Origin: Pedobacter polaris
Lineage (GTDB): Bacteria; Bacteroidota; Bacteroidia; Sphingobacteriales; Sphingobacteriaceae
Direction: 5' to 3'
NCBI RefSeq assembly: GCF_005116505.1
Contig: NZ_SWBR01000002.1
Coordinates: 1,308,715-1,372,714, forward strand
Length of the DNA: 64,000 bases
Below, in pieces: positions 7,209 through 18,100 of the stretch (its first letter is position 1; every line of letters starts with the position of its first letter). The position numbers and the translations under genes are program-made. A model generated the notes under the pieces. It did not search any database. It saw only the letters and a program-made list of their open reading frames with translations, and was not told where the DNA came from.

Positions 7209-8582
7209 TTAAAGCAAAATGCCTTTTAAAAACAACATTGCAAAAGAAAAATAAATAATTAAGCCGGTAACATCTACTAAAGTTGCTACAAATGGTGTTG
7301 ATGAAGCAGCTGGATCTGCACCTAATTTTTTAAGTATTAATGGAAGCATTGAGCCCATTAGCGTACCCCAGAGCACAACACCAACTAGCGAACAACCCAC
7401 TACTAAACCTATTAAAATGTAATGTTCACTAAAAGAAGGCATGATAAAATGCCAAACTAAAATTACACTGAAGCTAAGTAAACAGAGTGTTGATCCTAAG
7501 AAAATACCTGAAAAAATCTCTCTTCGCATCACATTCCACCAATCTTTTATAGTTACCTCACCTAATGCCATTGCCTGTATAATTAAAGTAGCTGCTTGTG
7601 AGCCACTGTTGCCACCACTTGAAATAATTAATGGAATAAAAGTGGCTAGAATTACAACTTTAGCTATTTGATGTTCAAAGTTTGACATAGCTGCAATTGT
7701 TAAAAGTTCTCCAAAAAACAACACAATTAACCAAACCACCCGCTTCTTGTAAAGTTCAAAAACCGGCACATCAAGATAAGGTTCATCTAAGGCTTGTGTA
7801 CCTCCCATTTTTTGGATATCCTCTGAATATTCTTCGTGGGCAATCCACAAAATATCATCAATGGTAACAATACCTAATAACACATTCTGATCATCAATAA
7901 CCGGTAAGGCTACTCGATTATTCATTTTAAATACGTTAATGGCTTCTTCTTGAGGGTCATTTACTTTTAATGCAATTAACCTATTATCTGTTAGCTCCCC
8001 TATCTTAACTTCTGGATCGGCCAATAAAATTTCACGAATCCGAATATCATCTAACAGCACACCATCTTTGTCAATTACATAAACAACATCTATGGTTTCC
8101 GAATTTTTACCATATCGGCGAATATGTGAAAGTACTTTACTTACTGTCCATTCTATTTTAACAGCAATAAAATCGGGGGTCATCATTCGTCCAACACTAT
8201 CTTCTTTATAACCTAAAAGATGTAATGCCTCTATACGATCATTGTCTGGCAAAAGCGCTAAAAGTTTTTTTACAGCATCTCCTTTCAGTTCTCCTAAAAG
8301 CGCTGTTCTATCATCTGGAGGTAATTGCCTAATAATTTCAGTGAGCTTATTATTCTGAAGTTTTTTGATGATCCGTTCTTGTGTAGGAAAATCGAGGATA
8401 CGAAAAACGTTTACCGCTCTTTTAATGGAAAGTGTTTCGATAAATTTAACGGCATATTGAGGAAGTTCATCTATCAAATGTTCAACATCTGAAATATTTA
8501 ACTCATTTAAATAGGTCTTTAACTGCTTATCGCTGTCGTTTTCTAACAATTCCAACACTTCGTCTACAAGCAGTTCTTCCAT
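7209..8582 (-). CDS. mgtE: Magnesium transporter MgtE
   Basis: 457 residues, normal for the family. An N-terminal superhelical MgtE domain (about 10-125) contains LPPDDRTALLGEL. It is followed by two CBS domains (about 135-255) that sense cytoplasmic Mg2+, and five membrane helices from about residue 280 to the end. The pore region includes LATFIPLIISSGGNSGSQAA, the family's conserved GGNxGxQ signature. It is an inner-membrane Mg2+ channel, monocistronic, with repeat-rich non-coding DNA downstream. Confidence 0.97.
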   Translation of the reverse strand: MEELLVDEVLELLENDSDKQLKTYLNELNISDVEHLIDELPQYAVKFIETLSIKRAVNVFRILDFPTQERIIKKLQNNKLTEIIRQLPPDDRTALLGELKGDAVKKLLALLPDNDRIEALHLLGYKEDSVGRMMTPDFIAVKIEWTVSKVLSHIRRYGKNSETIDVVYVIDKDGVLLDDIRIREILLADPEVKIGELTDNRLIALKVNDPQEEAINVFKMNNRVALPVIDDQNVLLGIVTIDDILWIAHEEYSEDIQKMGGTQALDEPYLDVPVFELYKKRVVWLIVLFFGELLTIAAMSNFEHQIAKVVILATFIPLIISSGGNSGSQAATLIIQAMALGEVTIKDWWNVMRREIFSGIFLGSTLCLLSFSVILVWHFIMPSFSEHYILIGLVVGCSLVGVVLWGTLMGSMLPLILKKLGADPAASSTPFVATLVDVTGLIIYFSFAMLFLKGILL

Positions 8583-8790
8583 AAGCTTACTATTTAATTA
8601 CACGCTTTACTATTTACATCGTTTTGCAAAAGTGCTTTTTTCTTTTTGTAATGCCAATTAATACCTTATAAATAGTTTTTATGTTCATCAGGTTTTAAGC
8701 TGTACAAATAATAACGATTTATTTAGTTAAAAAAATCTATAATTAATTACATCTTATTATATTAGCGAGATAAAGCTCTCAAATTTTTGA

Positions 8791-9801
8791 ATGAAATTTT
8801 TCTATTCTTTTATTCTCTCGGTTTTAAGTTGTTCCATCGCATTTGGACAAGAAACCCCTCGTAGTACTCAGTATATTTTCAATAATTACCTACTTAATCC
8901 AGCTTTATCTGGTATTGATAGTTATATAGATTTAAAATTGGGCTATAGAAAACAATGGTCTGGATTGGATGGTGCGCCAAGCACGCAATATCTTTCTTTA
9001 AGTGCGCCATTGGGCGAAGAATTTATAAGGGGCTCTATCAACTCATTTTCTTCTAGAGGTTACAATCCATTGAGCAGAAGTTTTGTAAATACTTATACCG
9101 CCGCTGAACCTCATCATGGAATTGGCTTGGTTGCAATGACAGACAAAGCCGGTTTAATAAGACAAAGTAATATCAATTTCACTTATGCCTACCATTTAGG
9201 ATTAAGTAATGAAGTTAATCTGTCTGTTGGTGCATCTGCGGGGCTTAATTTTCTAACATTTAATGCTACCAATATTATTGCAGAAAGTGCATCAGACCCA
9301 TTATTTGGGGCAGATTATAACAATAGATTTAGACCAGACGTGGGTTTTGGTTTGTGGTTATACAGCCCGAGGTTTTTTCTTGGAGCCTCTGCAAAACAAT
9401 TACTTGGCACTAGGGCTGCAATAGAAGACAATAAGAGCGTTTCGCTTCCTTACCAATCTGTCTCAATTTATGCAACTGCAGGATATAAGATATTTTTAGA
9501 TGAGGATATTGCCATGATCCCTTCATTTTTGGCAAGTTACCGTAAAAATTCGCCAGCAGCTGTGGATGCTAATTTAAAACTGGCTTACCAAGATAAATTT
9601 TGGATTGGGGCTAGTTATAGAAATAGCGATTCGTTTTCAATGCTTGCAGGTTTTAATGTTGCCTCAATTGTAAACTTAAGCTATTCTTACGATGTAAATA
9701 CATCAGCTTTACGGTCAGTTAATAACGGAACTCATGAAATTGTGTTGGGCTTTTTGCTGAACAACAAATATGATGTAAAATGCTCTACCCGTCAGTTCTA
9801 A
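8791..9801 (+). CDS. PorP/SprF family type IX secretion outer-membrane protein
   Basis: 336 residues. A signal peptide (about 1-19, ...SIAFGQ) is followed by the family opening TPRSTQYIFNNYLLNPALSGI and a beta-barrel pattern to the C-terminus. PorP/SprF proteins are outer-membrane partners that bind type B C-terminal domains and anchor or export T9SS substrates. The convergent neighbour is just such a substrate, so they are probably a functional pair. Their stop codons overlap (CTAA at 9798-9801). Confidence 0.9.
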   Translation: MKFFYSFILSVLSCSIAFGQETPRSTQYIFNNYLLNPALSGIDSYIDLKLGYRKQWSGLDGAPSTQYLSLSAPLGEEFIRGSINSFSSRGYNPLSRSFVNTYTAAEPHHGIGLVAMTDKAGLIRQSNINFTYAYHLGLSNEVNLSVGASAGLNFLTFNATNIIAESASDPLFGADYNNRFRPDVGFGLWLYSPRFFLGASAKQLLGTRAAIEDNKSVSLPYQSVSIYATAGYKIFLDEDIAMIPSFLASYRKNSPAAVDANLKLAYQDKFWIGASYRNSDSFSMLAGFNVASIVNLSYSYDVNTSALRSVNNGTHEIVLGFLLNNKYDVKCSTRQF

Positions 9802-12800
9802 CGCAATAACGTAATACTTCCACTTATTGGTTTACATTCTGCTCTTAGATCAATTATATAAAAATAAATTCCTGCTGGCAAATCTTTTCCTCTAAATCTA
9901 CCATCAAATGGTTTAACGTAATTGCCTATAGATTCGTAAACCAACTGCCCTTCGCGTGTATATACTTTAATATTGTTTCCTTTAAAATCTGGCAATCCTT
10001 TAACCATCCAAGTATCATTTAAACTATCACCGTTAGGCGTCATCACATTTCCTAACTCAAGGTTGTCATGCGTTACTTCGATGTGCATTTTAGTAAACTC
10101 ACTTACACATGTACCAAGTCTGCGTCTGATATAATAATCTGCAGTTTTGCTGATTTTGAAATTAAATATGCCTGTAGCTGTTTCAAAAAGTGGCTTATTG
10201 TCATTTAGATTAGCATACAGTTCATAAGTACCTTCTTGTTTGCCAATAATAGGAATTGCAATATCAGTTACATAACAAACCCTAATATCTGCAACTACAG
10301 GTGCTTCTAGTATAAAAGGCTCATCGATAATCTCATATTCTTGACTAATAGCATAACCACAGGCCGTCTTATCTCTTACTTCTAAGCGATATTTTCCAGC
10401 ACCTACGTTTGTCAATTCTTGAGTAAACTGAACAGCTTGGCCAGCCTCATTTATCCATTTAAAATCATAATCTGTAACACCACCAAGCACTTGAACGCCT
10501 TTTACAGAACCACGTTTTAGCCCACAACCATCTTTAGCAGGCACACCACTATCGGGTACTACTGTTAATTTTGGAATTGTAATAATTCTAAAAGGACCAT
10601 GAACAGAAGGGCAGTCGTTGATATCCCAAGCGTACAAAGTATAATTACCTGCCGGAAGATTTTTGATTTCGGTTCTCGTGCCAGGAATAATAGTCCCAGA
10701 TTCATCTCTCCATTCAAACCTAGTTGGCCTTGCTGTAGTAGTATAGTTTAATACCACACTTCCATTGATCAATTCGCAAGTTGTATTGTTTTTTAATTCT
10801 GTGAATGCAAATACTTCTGGTACTAATGCCGTAACTGTAAAAGATCTATTTATAGCACAAGTGTAAAGTGTATTACTTGCTGTTAAAGTATAGGTTCCGG
10901 GAGCCAAATCTGTTAAGCCAATTTGCATTCCTGTAGAATACACTCCTTTTTTAAGTGATATACCAGCTGCATTTTTCCACTCGTAATAATCAGCATTGCT
11001 TATAGTAGGACTACTTATTGCACCATTATCTAAACCACATTTGCTTCGAGTAATTGTAGCATCGCTGATAGCAACATTATTATAAATGCCTACTGTATAT
11101 TGTAGAGAAATGGGGCACTGACCATCATCAGAAATCATAACAGTATAAGTTCCGCCACCTACGTTTTCTAGATCTATTTTATCTCCAACTATTGTGGTAC
11201 CAATTACACCAGTAATCGGATCATGTTTATACCATTTAAAAACTGCTGTTCCTGTAACATCCTCCAAAACCATCCCTTTAATGGACCCATTGTCATCTCC
11301 GCAAGCAGCATTCGTTCTCGTTGGTGCTGTCTTAACTTTTGGCTGTGGTTTTCTATTTATTGTCACAGGATCAGAAGGCAAAGTACAACCTGCTTCATCC
11401 TTAACTGTTACAAAATAAGTTCCTTCAGGTAAATTTGCAGGATTGTTTCTACTTAGTACCGTAGTTGGGTTTGCAACGCTATACCATTCATAACTTAATG
11501 TTCCCTTTCCTCTTAAAACTTCAGCAAGAAATGAAAATGTAGTTTGTCCGCAAGTTGGAATTGGTGCCTTAATTGTTGGTTTTGTGAGTTTTTGGTCCTT
11601 TACGATATGAATACTTGAAAAAGCTTTACAACCATCATCAATTGTTACTTCGTAAGTACCTACATCTAAACCAATAATACTTTGTGTATTTCCTTTTGGT
11701 GTACGACTGTTATCTGTCTCTATTTTTACCCAACTAAATGTAAAACCTTCATGATCTTCTGGAATAGTAATTGAACCATTCCCATTACAAGTTACAGGCT
11801 CTATAATTGCTTCATTTGGCAATAAGTCTGCAGTTGAGAAAGGTGATGTTGTTGCATTTAGTAAGCTAGCAGTAGCAGTCACGGTTCCACTTATATTGCC
11901 AGTATACTCCCATCGCCCATCACTTCCTGTCTGTACAGTTGTAATATATGTCTTTCCTTCACAAATACCATTGCAATTTTGAGAGAAAAATATTTCTACT
12001 TCTGAATTTGGAGTAGCTTTTCCAGAAACATAATTTGCTCGCTTTTTTAAGATCTGAATATAAGGTTGAAGTATTGTTAAAGTCTTCCCGATTCCGAATG
12101 TTTTATTACAAAACATACTATTACGCGTAATTTTAACTGCTTTTGTAGAAGTTGTTTCTATTCCAAAATTGTTATTTGCTATAATATTTTTTTCGGCACT
12201 AGCACCTCCTCCTATTGTTCCAATTCCATTATTCCCAATTTGAATTCCTATGCCATTGCCCATATCAATGGCACCGGTTAAATCCGTTCCTATTGCATTT
12301 CCTGTTAGGATAAAATCTGAGTTGGCTATGGAAACACCTAATGTTCTGTTACCACCAATTATATTGTTACGCACATAAAGTGCTGAGTTTATAGCATCTA
12401 CCTTAAGACCAGAAATTTCTAAAGTTGAGGAGGAAAGAAAAATAGGCAATTGGCGAAAATCCTTTTGCCCAGTTACATCTACCCCTATTTTATTATTTAC
12501 TACGTTGATGTTAAATCGATTACTTGTAGAACTAAATCTTTTAATGTCTACATTAATTCTATTGGCAGCAATTACGTTTCCTTCTCCTGCATTATCCCCA
12601 CCAACTTCTAAATCACAATCATATAAACTTGCCGAAATACCAGTTACATTTGTATTAGCTGTTACACCATCATAAAATAAACCAATAAAATTCGACTGGA
12701 TTTTAAGTTTACTTAGTGCATTCGGATTTGTAAATGAAGTTGAATTCTGAATGATAATTCCGTTGATATTACCCCCAATTACATTTCCTTTATTTGGCGC

Positions 12801-13313
12801 TCCAATAGTGATGTTATTTGATCTATAATCGATAACAATACCAGAACCTTGGTTTGTATTTACATTTTGTAGGTTTGTTATGGTTGCAAAATTTCTTAAA
12901 TAAAGCCCATAAATTTCAACCGCAGTAGTTTGAATGCCTGTTGAGGAAGGTTGTCCGATTACCAATCCTGAAAAGGTTGTATTAGCAAATTCTGGTTCGA
13001 TAATAATTTTTGCGCCTGAGACACCTAATGCTGACCAATTTTGAGAACTACCATCAATAACGGTATTCGATGTAACGAGCGGTAACGCAGAGCGCAATCT
13101 TATAGTTCTGTTGATATTATTTGTTGGATCTCCAGAGAGTTGGAAATTAATGATAAAAGGTGTAGCTCTACCAACTACTGAAGCATCCAAAAGCCCCTGT
13201 CTTAAAGTTCCAGGACCATTATCAGCTATGCTTGTAACCGTATAAGTTTGTGCATACAGCTTATTGAAAGTTAATAATATAACTAGAAGTGTAAAAAATC
13301 TGAGAGAGCGCAT
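9798..13313 (-). CDS. T9SS type B sorting-domain surface protein with beta-helix and repeats
   Basis: About 1171 residues from the ATG at 13313 (MRSLRFFTLL..., signal ending YAQ). A longer frame reaches 13340, but its nine extra residues would spoil the signal peptide. The N-terminal third (to about 420) has parallel beta-helix spacing with many IIGGN / NNIIA / TGNAIG turns. Several SprB/Ig-like repeats follow (motifs such as TYxVTIxDxxxC). The end is the type B (CHU_C, gliding-motility-associated) sorting domain, beginning VMTPNGDSLNDTW and finishing GxxLPAGIYFYIIDL...ITLLR. It is probably exported by T9SS and surface-attached through the adjacent PorP/SprF protein, with a role in adhesion or gliding. 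Confidence 0.92.
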   Translation of the reverse strand: MRSLRFFTLLVILLTFNKLYAQTYTVTSIADNGPGTLRQGLLDASVVGRATPFIINFQLSGDPTNNINRTIRLRSALPLVTSNTVIDGSSQNWSALGVSGAKIIIEPEFANTTFSGLVIGQPSSTGIQTTAVEIYGLYLRNFATITNLQNVNTNQGSGIVIDYRSNNITIGAPNKGNVIGGNINGIIIQNSTSFTNPNALSKLKIQSNFIGLFYDGVTANTNVTGISASLYDCDLEVGGDNAGEGNVIAANRINVDIKRFSSTSNRFNINVVNNKIGVDVTGQKDFRQLPIFLSSSTLEISGLKVDAINSALYVRNNIIGGNRTLGVSIANSDFILTGNAIGTDLTGAIDMGNGIGIQIGNNGIGTIGGGASAEKNIIANNNFGIETTSTKAVKITRNSMFCNKTFGIGKTLTILQPYIQILKKRANYVSGKATPNSEVEIFFSQNCNGICEGKTYITTVQTGSDGRWEYTGNISGTVTATASLLNATTSPFSTADLLPNEAIIEPVTCNGNGSITIPEDHEGFTFSWVKIETDNSRTPKGNTQSIIGLDVGTYEVTIDDGCKAFSSIHIVKDQKLTKPTIKAPIPTCGQTTFSFLAEVLRGKGTLSYEWYSVANPTTVLSRNNPANLPEGTYFVTVKDEAGCTLPSDPVTINRKPQPKVKTAPTRTNAACGDDNGSIKGMVLEDVTGTAVFKWYKHDPITGVIGTTIVGDKIDLENVGGGTYTVMISDDGQCPISLQYTVGIYNNVAISDATITRSKCGLDNGAISSPTISNADYYEWKNAAGISLKKGVYSTGMQIGLTDLAPGTYTLTASNTLYTCAINRSFTVTALVPEVFAFTELKNNTTCELINGSVVLNYTTTARPTRFEWRDESGTIIPGTRTEIKNLPAGNYTLYAWDINDCPSVHGPFRIITIPKLTVVPDSGVPAKDGCGLKRGSVKGVQVLGGVTDYDFKWINEAGQAVQFTQELTNVGAGKYRLEVRDKTACGYAISQEYEIIDEPFILEAPVVADIRVCYVTDIAIPIIGKQEGTYELYANLNDNKPLFETATGIFNFKISKTADYYIRRRLGTCVSEFTKMHIEVTHDNLELGNVMTPNGDSLNDTWMVKGLPDFKGNNIKVYTREGQLVYESIGNYVKPFDGRFRGKDLPAGIYFYIIDLRAECKPISGSITLLR

Positions 13314-13440
13314 AAAACGATTTGAGTAGCCAAAATACAATTTTGTAAATGCATTGCCTAACAGATTAGTTAAAAAATTAAGCTATTTTTTTAGATTGCT
13401 TGAATTTTCTTTCTATAGGATATTTAAACAGATGTTTCTC

Positions 13441-13448
13441 TATATTTG
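13441..13448 (+). promoter_or_regulatory. -7 promoter box for tRNA-Arg
   Basis: TATATTTG matches TAnnTTTG and lies 8 bp before the mature tRNA 5' end. I see no convincing -33 TTTG at the usual spacing. Confidence 0.5.
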
Positions 13449-13456
13449 CAAACTCT

Positions 13457-13528
13457 GCTCCCGTAGTTCAATGGATAGAATTATGGTTTCCGGTACCATC
13501 GATATGAGTTCGAATCTCGTCGGGAGCA
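13457..13528 (+). tRNA. tRNA-Arg (anticodon CCG)
   Basis: The acceptor stem is GCTCCCG / CGGGAGC. The anticodon stem ATGGT / ACCAT encloses the loop TTCCGGT, giving anticodon CCG (decodes CGG). The T-arm loop is TTCGAAT and the discriminator base is A. The 3' CCA is not encoded. A strong terminator follows within 5 bp. Confidence 0.95.
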
Positions 13529-13532
13529 CAAT

Positions 13533-13564
13533 AAAAAGGCTTGCAAAATTTGCAAGCCTTTTTT
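13533..13564 (+). terminator. Terminator of tRNA-Arg
   Basis: The hairpin AAGGCTTGCAAA / TTTGCAAGCCTT is followed by T residues immediately after the tRNA. Confidence 0.9.
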
Positions 13565-13573
13565 ATAAAATTG

Positions 13574-13641
13574 TCGTCATGCTGAATTTATTTCATGGTC
13601 TTCTCTGCAAGCCAGATGCTGAAATAAATTCAGCATGACGA
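13574..13641. repeat. Perfect 22-bp inverted repeat (TCATGCTGAATTTATTTCA type)
   Basis: The arms 13574-13595 and 13620-13641 are perfect reverse complements around a 24-bp centre. The core GTCATGCTGAA resembles a dispersed repeat I recall from many bacterial genomes. It lies between the tRNA-Arg terminator and the end of the efflux operon and could act as a terminator for that operon. Confidence 0.75.
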
Positions 13642-13661
13642 TGCGGCGGGTTAGTTATTAT

Positions 13662-15071
13662 TTATTGCCACCCACCACCAAGCGCTCTGTATAAAGAAAC
13701 GCTAGCATTTAGCTGAGCAGTTTTAAGACTGGTTAAATTTAATTCGCCTTGCAATAAATTACCTTGCGCTGTAATCACTTCTAAATAATTTGCCATTCCA
13801 CTTTTAAATAACAAATCTGAATTTTTAACAGCTATTTGTAAGGTTTTTACTCTGTTTTGAGCAATTTCAAATTCGCTTTTTAGGTTTACAATTTTTGCTT
13901 GCTCATTTGAAACTTCAACAACAGCTCCGATTACAGCCTGTCTAAACAATAAAACTGATTGATCTCTTTCTATTTTAGCAAGTTCGAATTCTGTTTTTAA
14001 AACTCCTCTTTGAAATATTGGTTGTGTAATTCCGCCACCAACTACGCCAAATAATGATGCAGGAATATTAAACCAATTACTTGCTTTAAAAGAATTTAAT
14101 CCACCACTAGCAGAAATAATTAATGTAGGATATAATTTGGCATTTGCGATGCCAACTTTTGCATTTGCAATTCTTAAACCTAACTCTAAACTTCTTACAT
14201 CTGGCCTAATATTTAACATGGTAGCCGGAACTCCAGTAGCTAATTGTTCTGGAATTGTGAGTTGTTCTAATGTTACCGAACGTTCTATTGCTGTCGGAAA
14301 TTTTCCGGTTAAAGCGCTTAATGCGTTTTCCTGAATATTAATTTCCTGATTAATTTGAGGGATTAATTGTGTTGAACTTAATTGCTGTGCCTCTGCTTGT
14401 TGAATTGCCAATGATGTTACTTGACCAGCATCAAACTGCATTTTAATCATTTTTAGTGTATTATTGTTCAATTCAACGTTCCTTTTGGCTACATTCAACT
14501 GTGCATCTAACATTAATAAACGATAAAATCCTGATGCTACATCTGCCACAATACGAGTTTGTACCGCTTTTTTAACTTCAGTAGATTGTAAGTATCCAGC
14601 GTATGCTGCATCTTTTTGTCTACTGATTTTACCCCAGATATCCGCTTCCCAACTTAAGGCCAAATTGGCATTGTAATCTTCGATATGAGTTGTATTTAAA
14701 AATTGAGATGTGCTTAATCCATTTAAACTATTATCTGATGGGCGACTTGAATTTGCAGTTACCTGCAGATTAAGCTGAGGAATATTACCCAGCTTGGCTC
14801 TTTTTAAAATCAGTTCTGCAGCATCGATATTTTTTAATGCAATTTGTAAATCGAAATTCCTTATTAAGGCACTATCAATTAAATTGCGAATTGTAGCTGT
14901 GCTAAAAAAATCTTTTATAGGCAGTGCTCCAATACTTGCTGTATCATTTGCTGTTATGCCCCTAAAATTAATTGGCAAGCCATCTTTAGGGGTTACTATG
15001 TTTTTTGCTATACCACAACTGCTTAATACTAAAAGCAAAAGGGCAAAAAAACTATTTATAAATTGTTTCAT
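13662..15071 (-). CDS. RND efflux outer-membrane factor, NodT/OprM-type lipoprotein
   Basis: About 469 residues from the ATG at 15071, which gives a proper lipoprotein signal (MKQFINSFFALLLLVLSSC, Cys19). A frame open to 15107 would add 12 residues before the signal. It has two OEP repeats of the TolC fold: long alpha-helical stretches with LNLQVTAN and ALSWEADIWGKISRQ, then GGGITQPIFQRGVLKTEFELAKIE. It forms the outer-membrane exit duct. It is the last gene of the tetR-adaptor-pump-duct operon, about 97 bp after the pump gene. Confidence 0.95.
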   Translation of the reverse strand: MKQFINSFFALLLLVLSSCGIAKNIVTPKDGLPINFRGITANDTASIGALPIKDFFSTATIRNLIDSALIRNFDLQIALKNIDAAELILKRAKLGNIPQLNLQVTANSSRPSDNSLNGLSTSQFLNTTHIEDYNANLALSWEADIWGKISRQKDAAYAGYLQSTEVKKAVQTRIVADVASGFYRLLMLDAQLNVAKRNVELNNNTLKMIKMQFDAGQVTSLAIQQAEAQQLSSTQLIPQINQEINIQENALSALTGKFPTAIERSVTLEQLTIPEQLATGVPATMLNIRPDVRSLELGLRIANAKVGIANAKLYPTLIISASGGLNSFKASNWFNIPASLFGVVGGGITQPIFQRGVLKTEFELAKIERDQSVLLFRQAVIGAVVEVSNEQAKIVNLKSEFEIAQNRVKTLQIAVKNSDLLFKSGMANYLEVITAQGNLLQGELNLTSLKTAQLNASVSLYRALGGGWQ

Positions 15072-15167
15072 TTTATTAAATTTTAGTTGTACCATTTCTT
15101 TAACCACGAAGAAATGAGTGGTAGGAACTCGTTAATTACAACTTGATCCTGCGTTTGTGTATTTTGA

Positions 15168-18100
15168 TTAGTTTTCATGATTTGCTAAGTTTTGCTTTGC
15201 ATTAATAACTGCCAGTGGTTCCTTCGTTATTTTTTCTTGTAAATATTGAAAGATGATGAAAAGTACCGGAATGATAAACAACCCTAAAATTACACCAGAA
15301 ACCATACCTCCAGCTGCGCCAATACTAATTGAATGGTTACCTTGAGCAGATGGACCTGTTGCTATCGTCATTGGAATTAAACCAACAACAAATGCAAGTG
15401 AGGTCATAATAATTGGGCGAAGCCTTAATTTTGCAGCTTCCAAAGCAGATGCGATTAATGGTTGCCCTGCCCTTCTCCTCTGCACTGCGAACTCAACAAT
15501 TAAAATCGCATTTTTTGCAAGCAAACCAATAAGCATAATCAGTGCTACCTGAACATAAATGTTGTTTTCTATTCCTGTTAAACCAATGGCTACAAACACA
15601 CCAAATACTCCGGCAGGGATAGACAAAATAACAGCTAATGGAAGTAAATAGCTTTCATATTGCGCAGCAAGCAAGAAATAAATAAACACTAAACACAGCA
15701 AGAAAATAACGGTCGATTGTCCACCTGATGAAATTTCTTCTCTTGTTTGTCCAGAAAACTCATAACCATAACCAGCTGGCAACTGTTTTTCGGCTACTTC
15801 TTCTATTGCTTTAATGGCATCACCAGAGCTAAAACCAGGTTTTGGTATGGCATTAATTTGAATAGAGTTAAATAAGTTGTAACGTGATGCAGTTTCTGAT
15901 CCATAAATACGACTCAATTTTACCAAGGTATTAATTGGTACCATATCGCCAGTTTTATTTTTTACAAATACCCTGTCTATAGCTGATGGATCTGCTCTGT
16001 CGGCAATATCTGCCTGAACAATTACCCTATAATATTTACCAAAACGATTAAAATCTGAAGCTTGAGCACTCCCGAAATAAGTTTGCATCGTTTGTAAAAT
16101 GTCTTTTACATTTACACCGAGTTGATCAGCTTTTTCATCGTTGATATCTAATTGTAACTGAGGATAATCTGCCTTGAAACTGGTAAAAGCTACAGCAATT
16201 TCTGGGCGTTTCATTAATTCTCCAATAAAGTTTTGAGAGATTCCACTAAACTTATCAAGTTTTCCACCAGTTTTATCTTGTAAAACCATATCCAAAGCTT
16301 CAACATTACTAAAGCCAGGAACAGTTGGGAAACTGAATACGAAGAAAGTACCACCAGAAATAGTCCCTAGTTTACCTCTAACCTCATTCATAATCTCATC
16401 TATATTTTTCACCTTACCTCTTTCTTCTGTTGGCTTAAGTAAAACAAAAACCACTGCTGAAGATGGACTTGTAGAATTAGTTAATAGGTTAAAACCAGAT
16501 ATGGCGGTTACAAATCTTGAAGCATCTAATTTGTTTAGGGTATTTTCTGCATCTGTCATTACTTTCTGGGTTCCATCTAATGAAGTTCCCGATGGAGTTG
16601 ATACAGCGATGGCGATAAAACCTTGATCTTCAGTTGGAATAAACCCAGCTGGAGTTATCTTAACCATCCAAACTGTAGCTAATGTAATTAAGGCTAATCC
16701 ACCTAAACTTACCCATCTATTGCGAATTAAAAACTTTAATCCTCCAACATAACGGTTAGTCATTGCGTTAAAACTACTATTAAAGCCACTAAAGAATTTC
16801 TCTTTAAATGTTCTTTTAACGGTTTGCTGATCTTGATGATGACCAATATGGTTATCCTTTAAAAACAAAGCTGCAAGTGCTGGACTTAACGTTAAAGCAT
16901 TAATTGCTGAAATTACAATTGCAATTGCCATTGTGAAGGCAAACTGACGATAAAAAACACCTGTTGAGCCTTCCATAAAACCTACCGGTAAAAACACTGC
17001 AGACATTACCAATGTAATTGAAATGATAGCCCCAGTAATTTCATGCATTGCTTCTTGCGTTGCAACTTTCGGTGATAAATGCTTATGTTCCATCTTTGCA
17101 TGAACTGCCTCTACCACCACAATAGCATCATCTACCACAATACCAATTGCTAAAATTAAAGCAAACAGGGTTAGTAAGTTAATAGAGAAACCGAACAATT
17201 GCATAAAGAAAAATGTACCTAAAATAGCTACAGGCACTGCAATAGCAGGAATAAGTGTAGATCTAAAATCTTGTAGAAATATAAATACTACAATAAAAAC
17301 TAAAATAAAAGCTTCAATTAGGGTATGGATTACCTGATCTATAGATTGATCTAATGCAACTTTAGTACTGTAAAAAATGTTGTGTTTAATGTCCTTCGGG
17401 AAATCCTTAGAAGCTTTAAGCATTAACTTATTAATGGCAACCTGAATGTCATTAGAATTGGAACCTGCCAATTGAATGATACCAATTACCACTCCTTTTT
17501 TCCCATTTAAGCGAGTTAAACTATTATAAGAATAAGCACCCAGTTCAATTCTTGCTACATCTTTTAAATGTAAAATGGAACCGTCTGGATTAGATCTAAT
17601 AGCTATATTTTCATATTCATCAGGTTTAGTTAGTTTCCCTTTATATTTGATTACATATTCGAAAACTTCTTTACTTCGCTCCCCGAATTTACCAGGGGCA
17701 GCTTCCAAACTTTTATCTTGGATGGCTTTCATTACTTCATTTGGCGTAACTTTATAGGTAGCCATTTGTGTTGGATTTAACCAAACACGCATTGAATAAT
17801 CTTTTACACCCCCAAAAATACTTGCAGCGCCAACACCTGGAATCCTTTTAATTTCAGGGATGATGTTAATTTGCGCATAATTAGCAACAAAAGTTTGGTC
17901 ATATTTTGATTCGTCTTCTGTATACATTCCAATAGCCATAATAAAGCTATTTTGTTGTTTTGCTGTGGTTACACCTTGCTGAACAACTTCTGTTGGCAGT
18001 TGACTAGTAGCTTGTGCTACTCTATTTTGCACATTAACTGCTGCTTGGTCTGCATCAGTACCTAATTTAAAGAAAACAGTAATTGCTAATGAGCCATCAT

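Noticed and set aside
7441..7671. Plus-strand open frame inside mgtE
   Set aside because: Antisense shadow of a clearly conserved gene; no protein-like composition or start signal.
8583..8790. Mg2+ riboswitch upstream of mgtE
   Set aside because: The leader is short and AT-rich, and I could not draw the conserved stems of a known Mg2+ riboswitch.
11194..11432. Open frames opposite the T9SS surface protein
   Set aside because: Shadows of the repeat-rich gene; two overlapping frames with no recognisable features.
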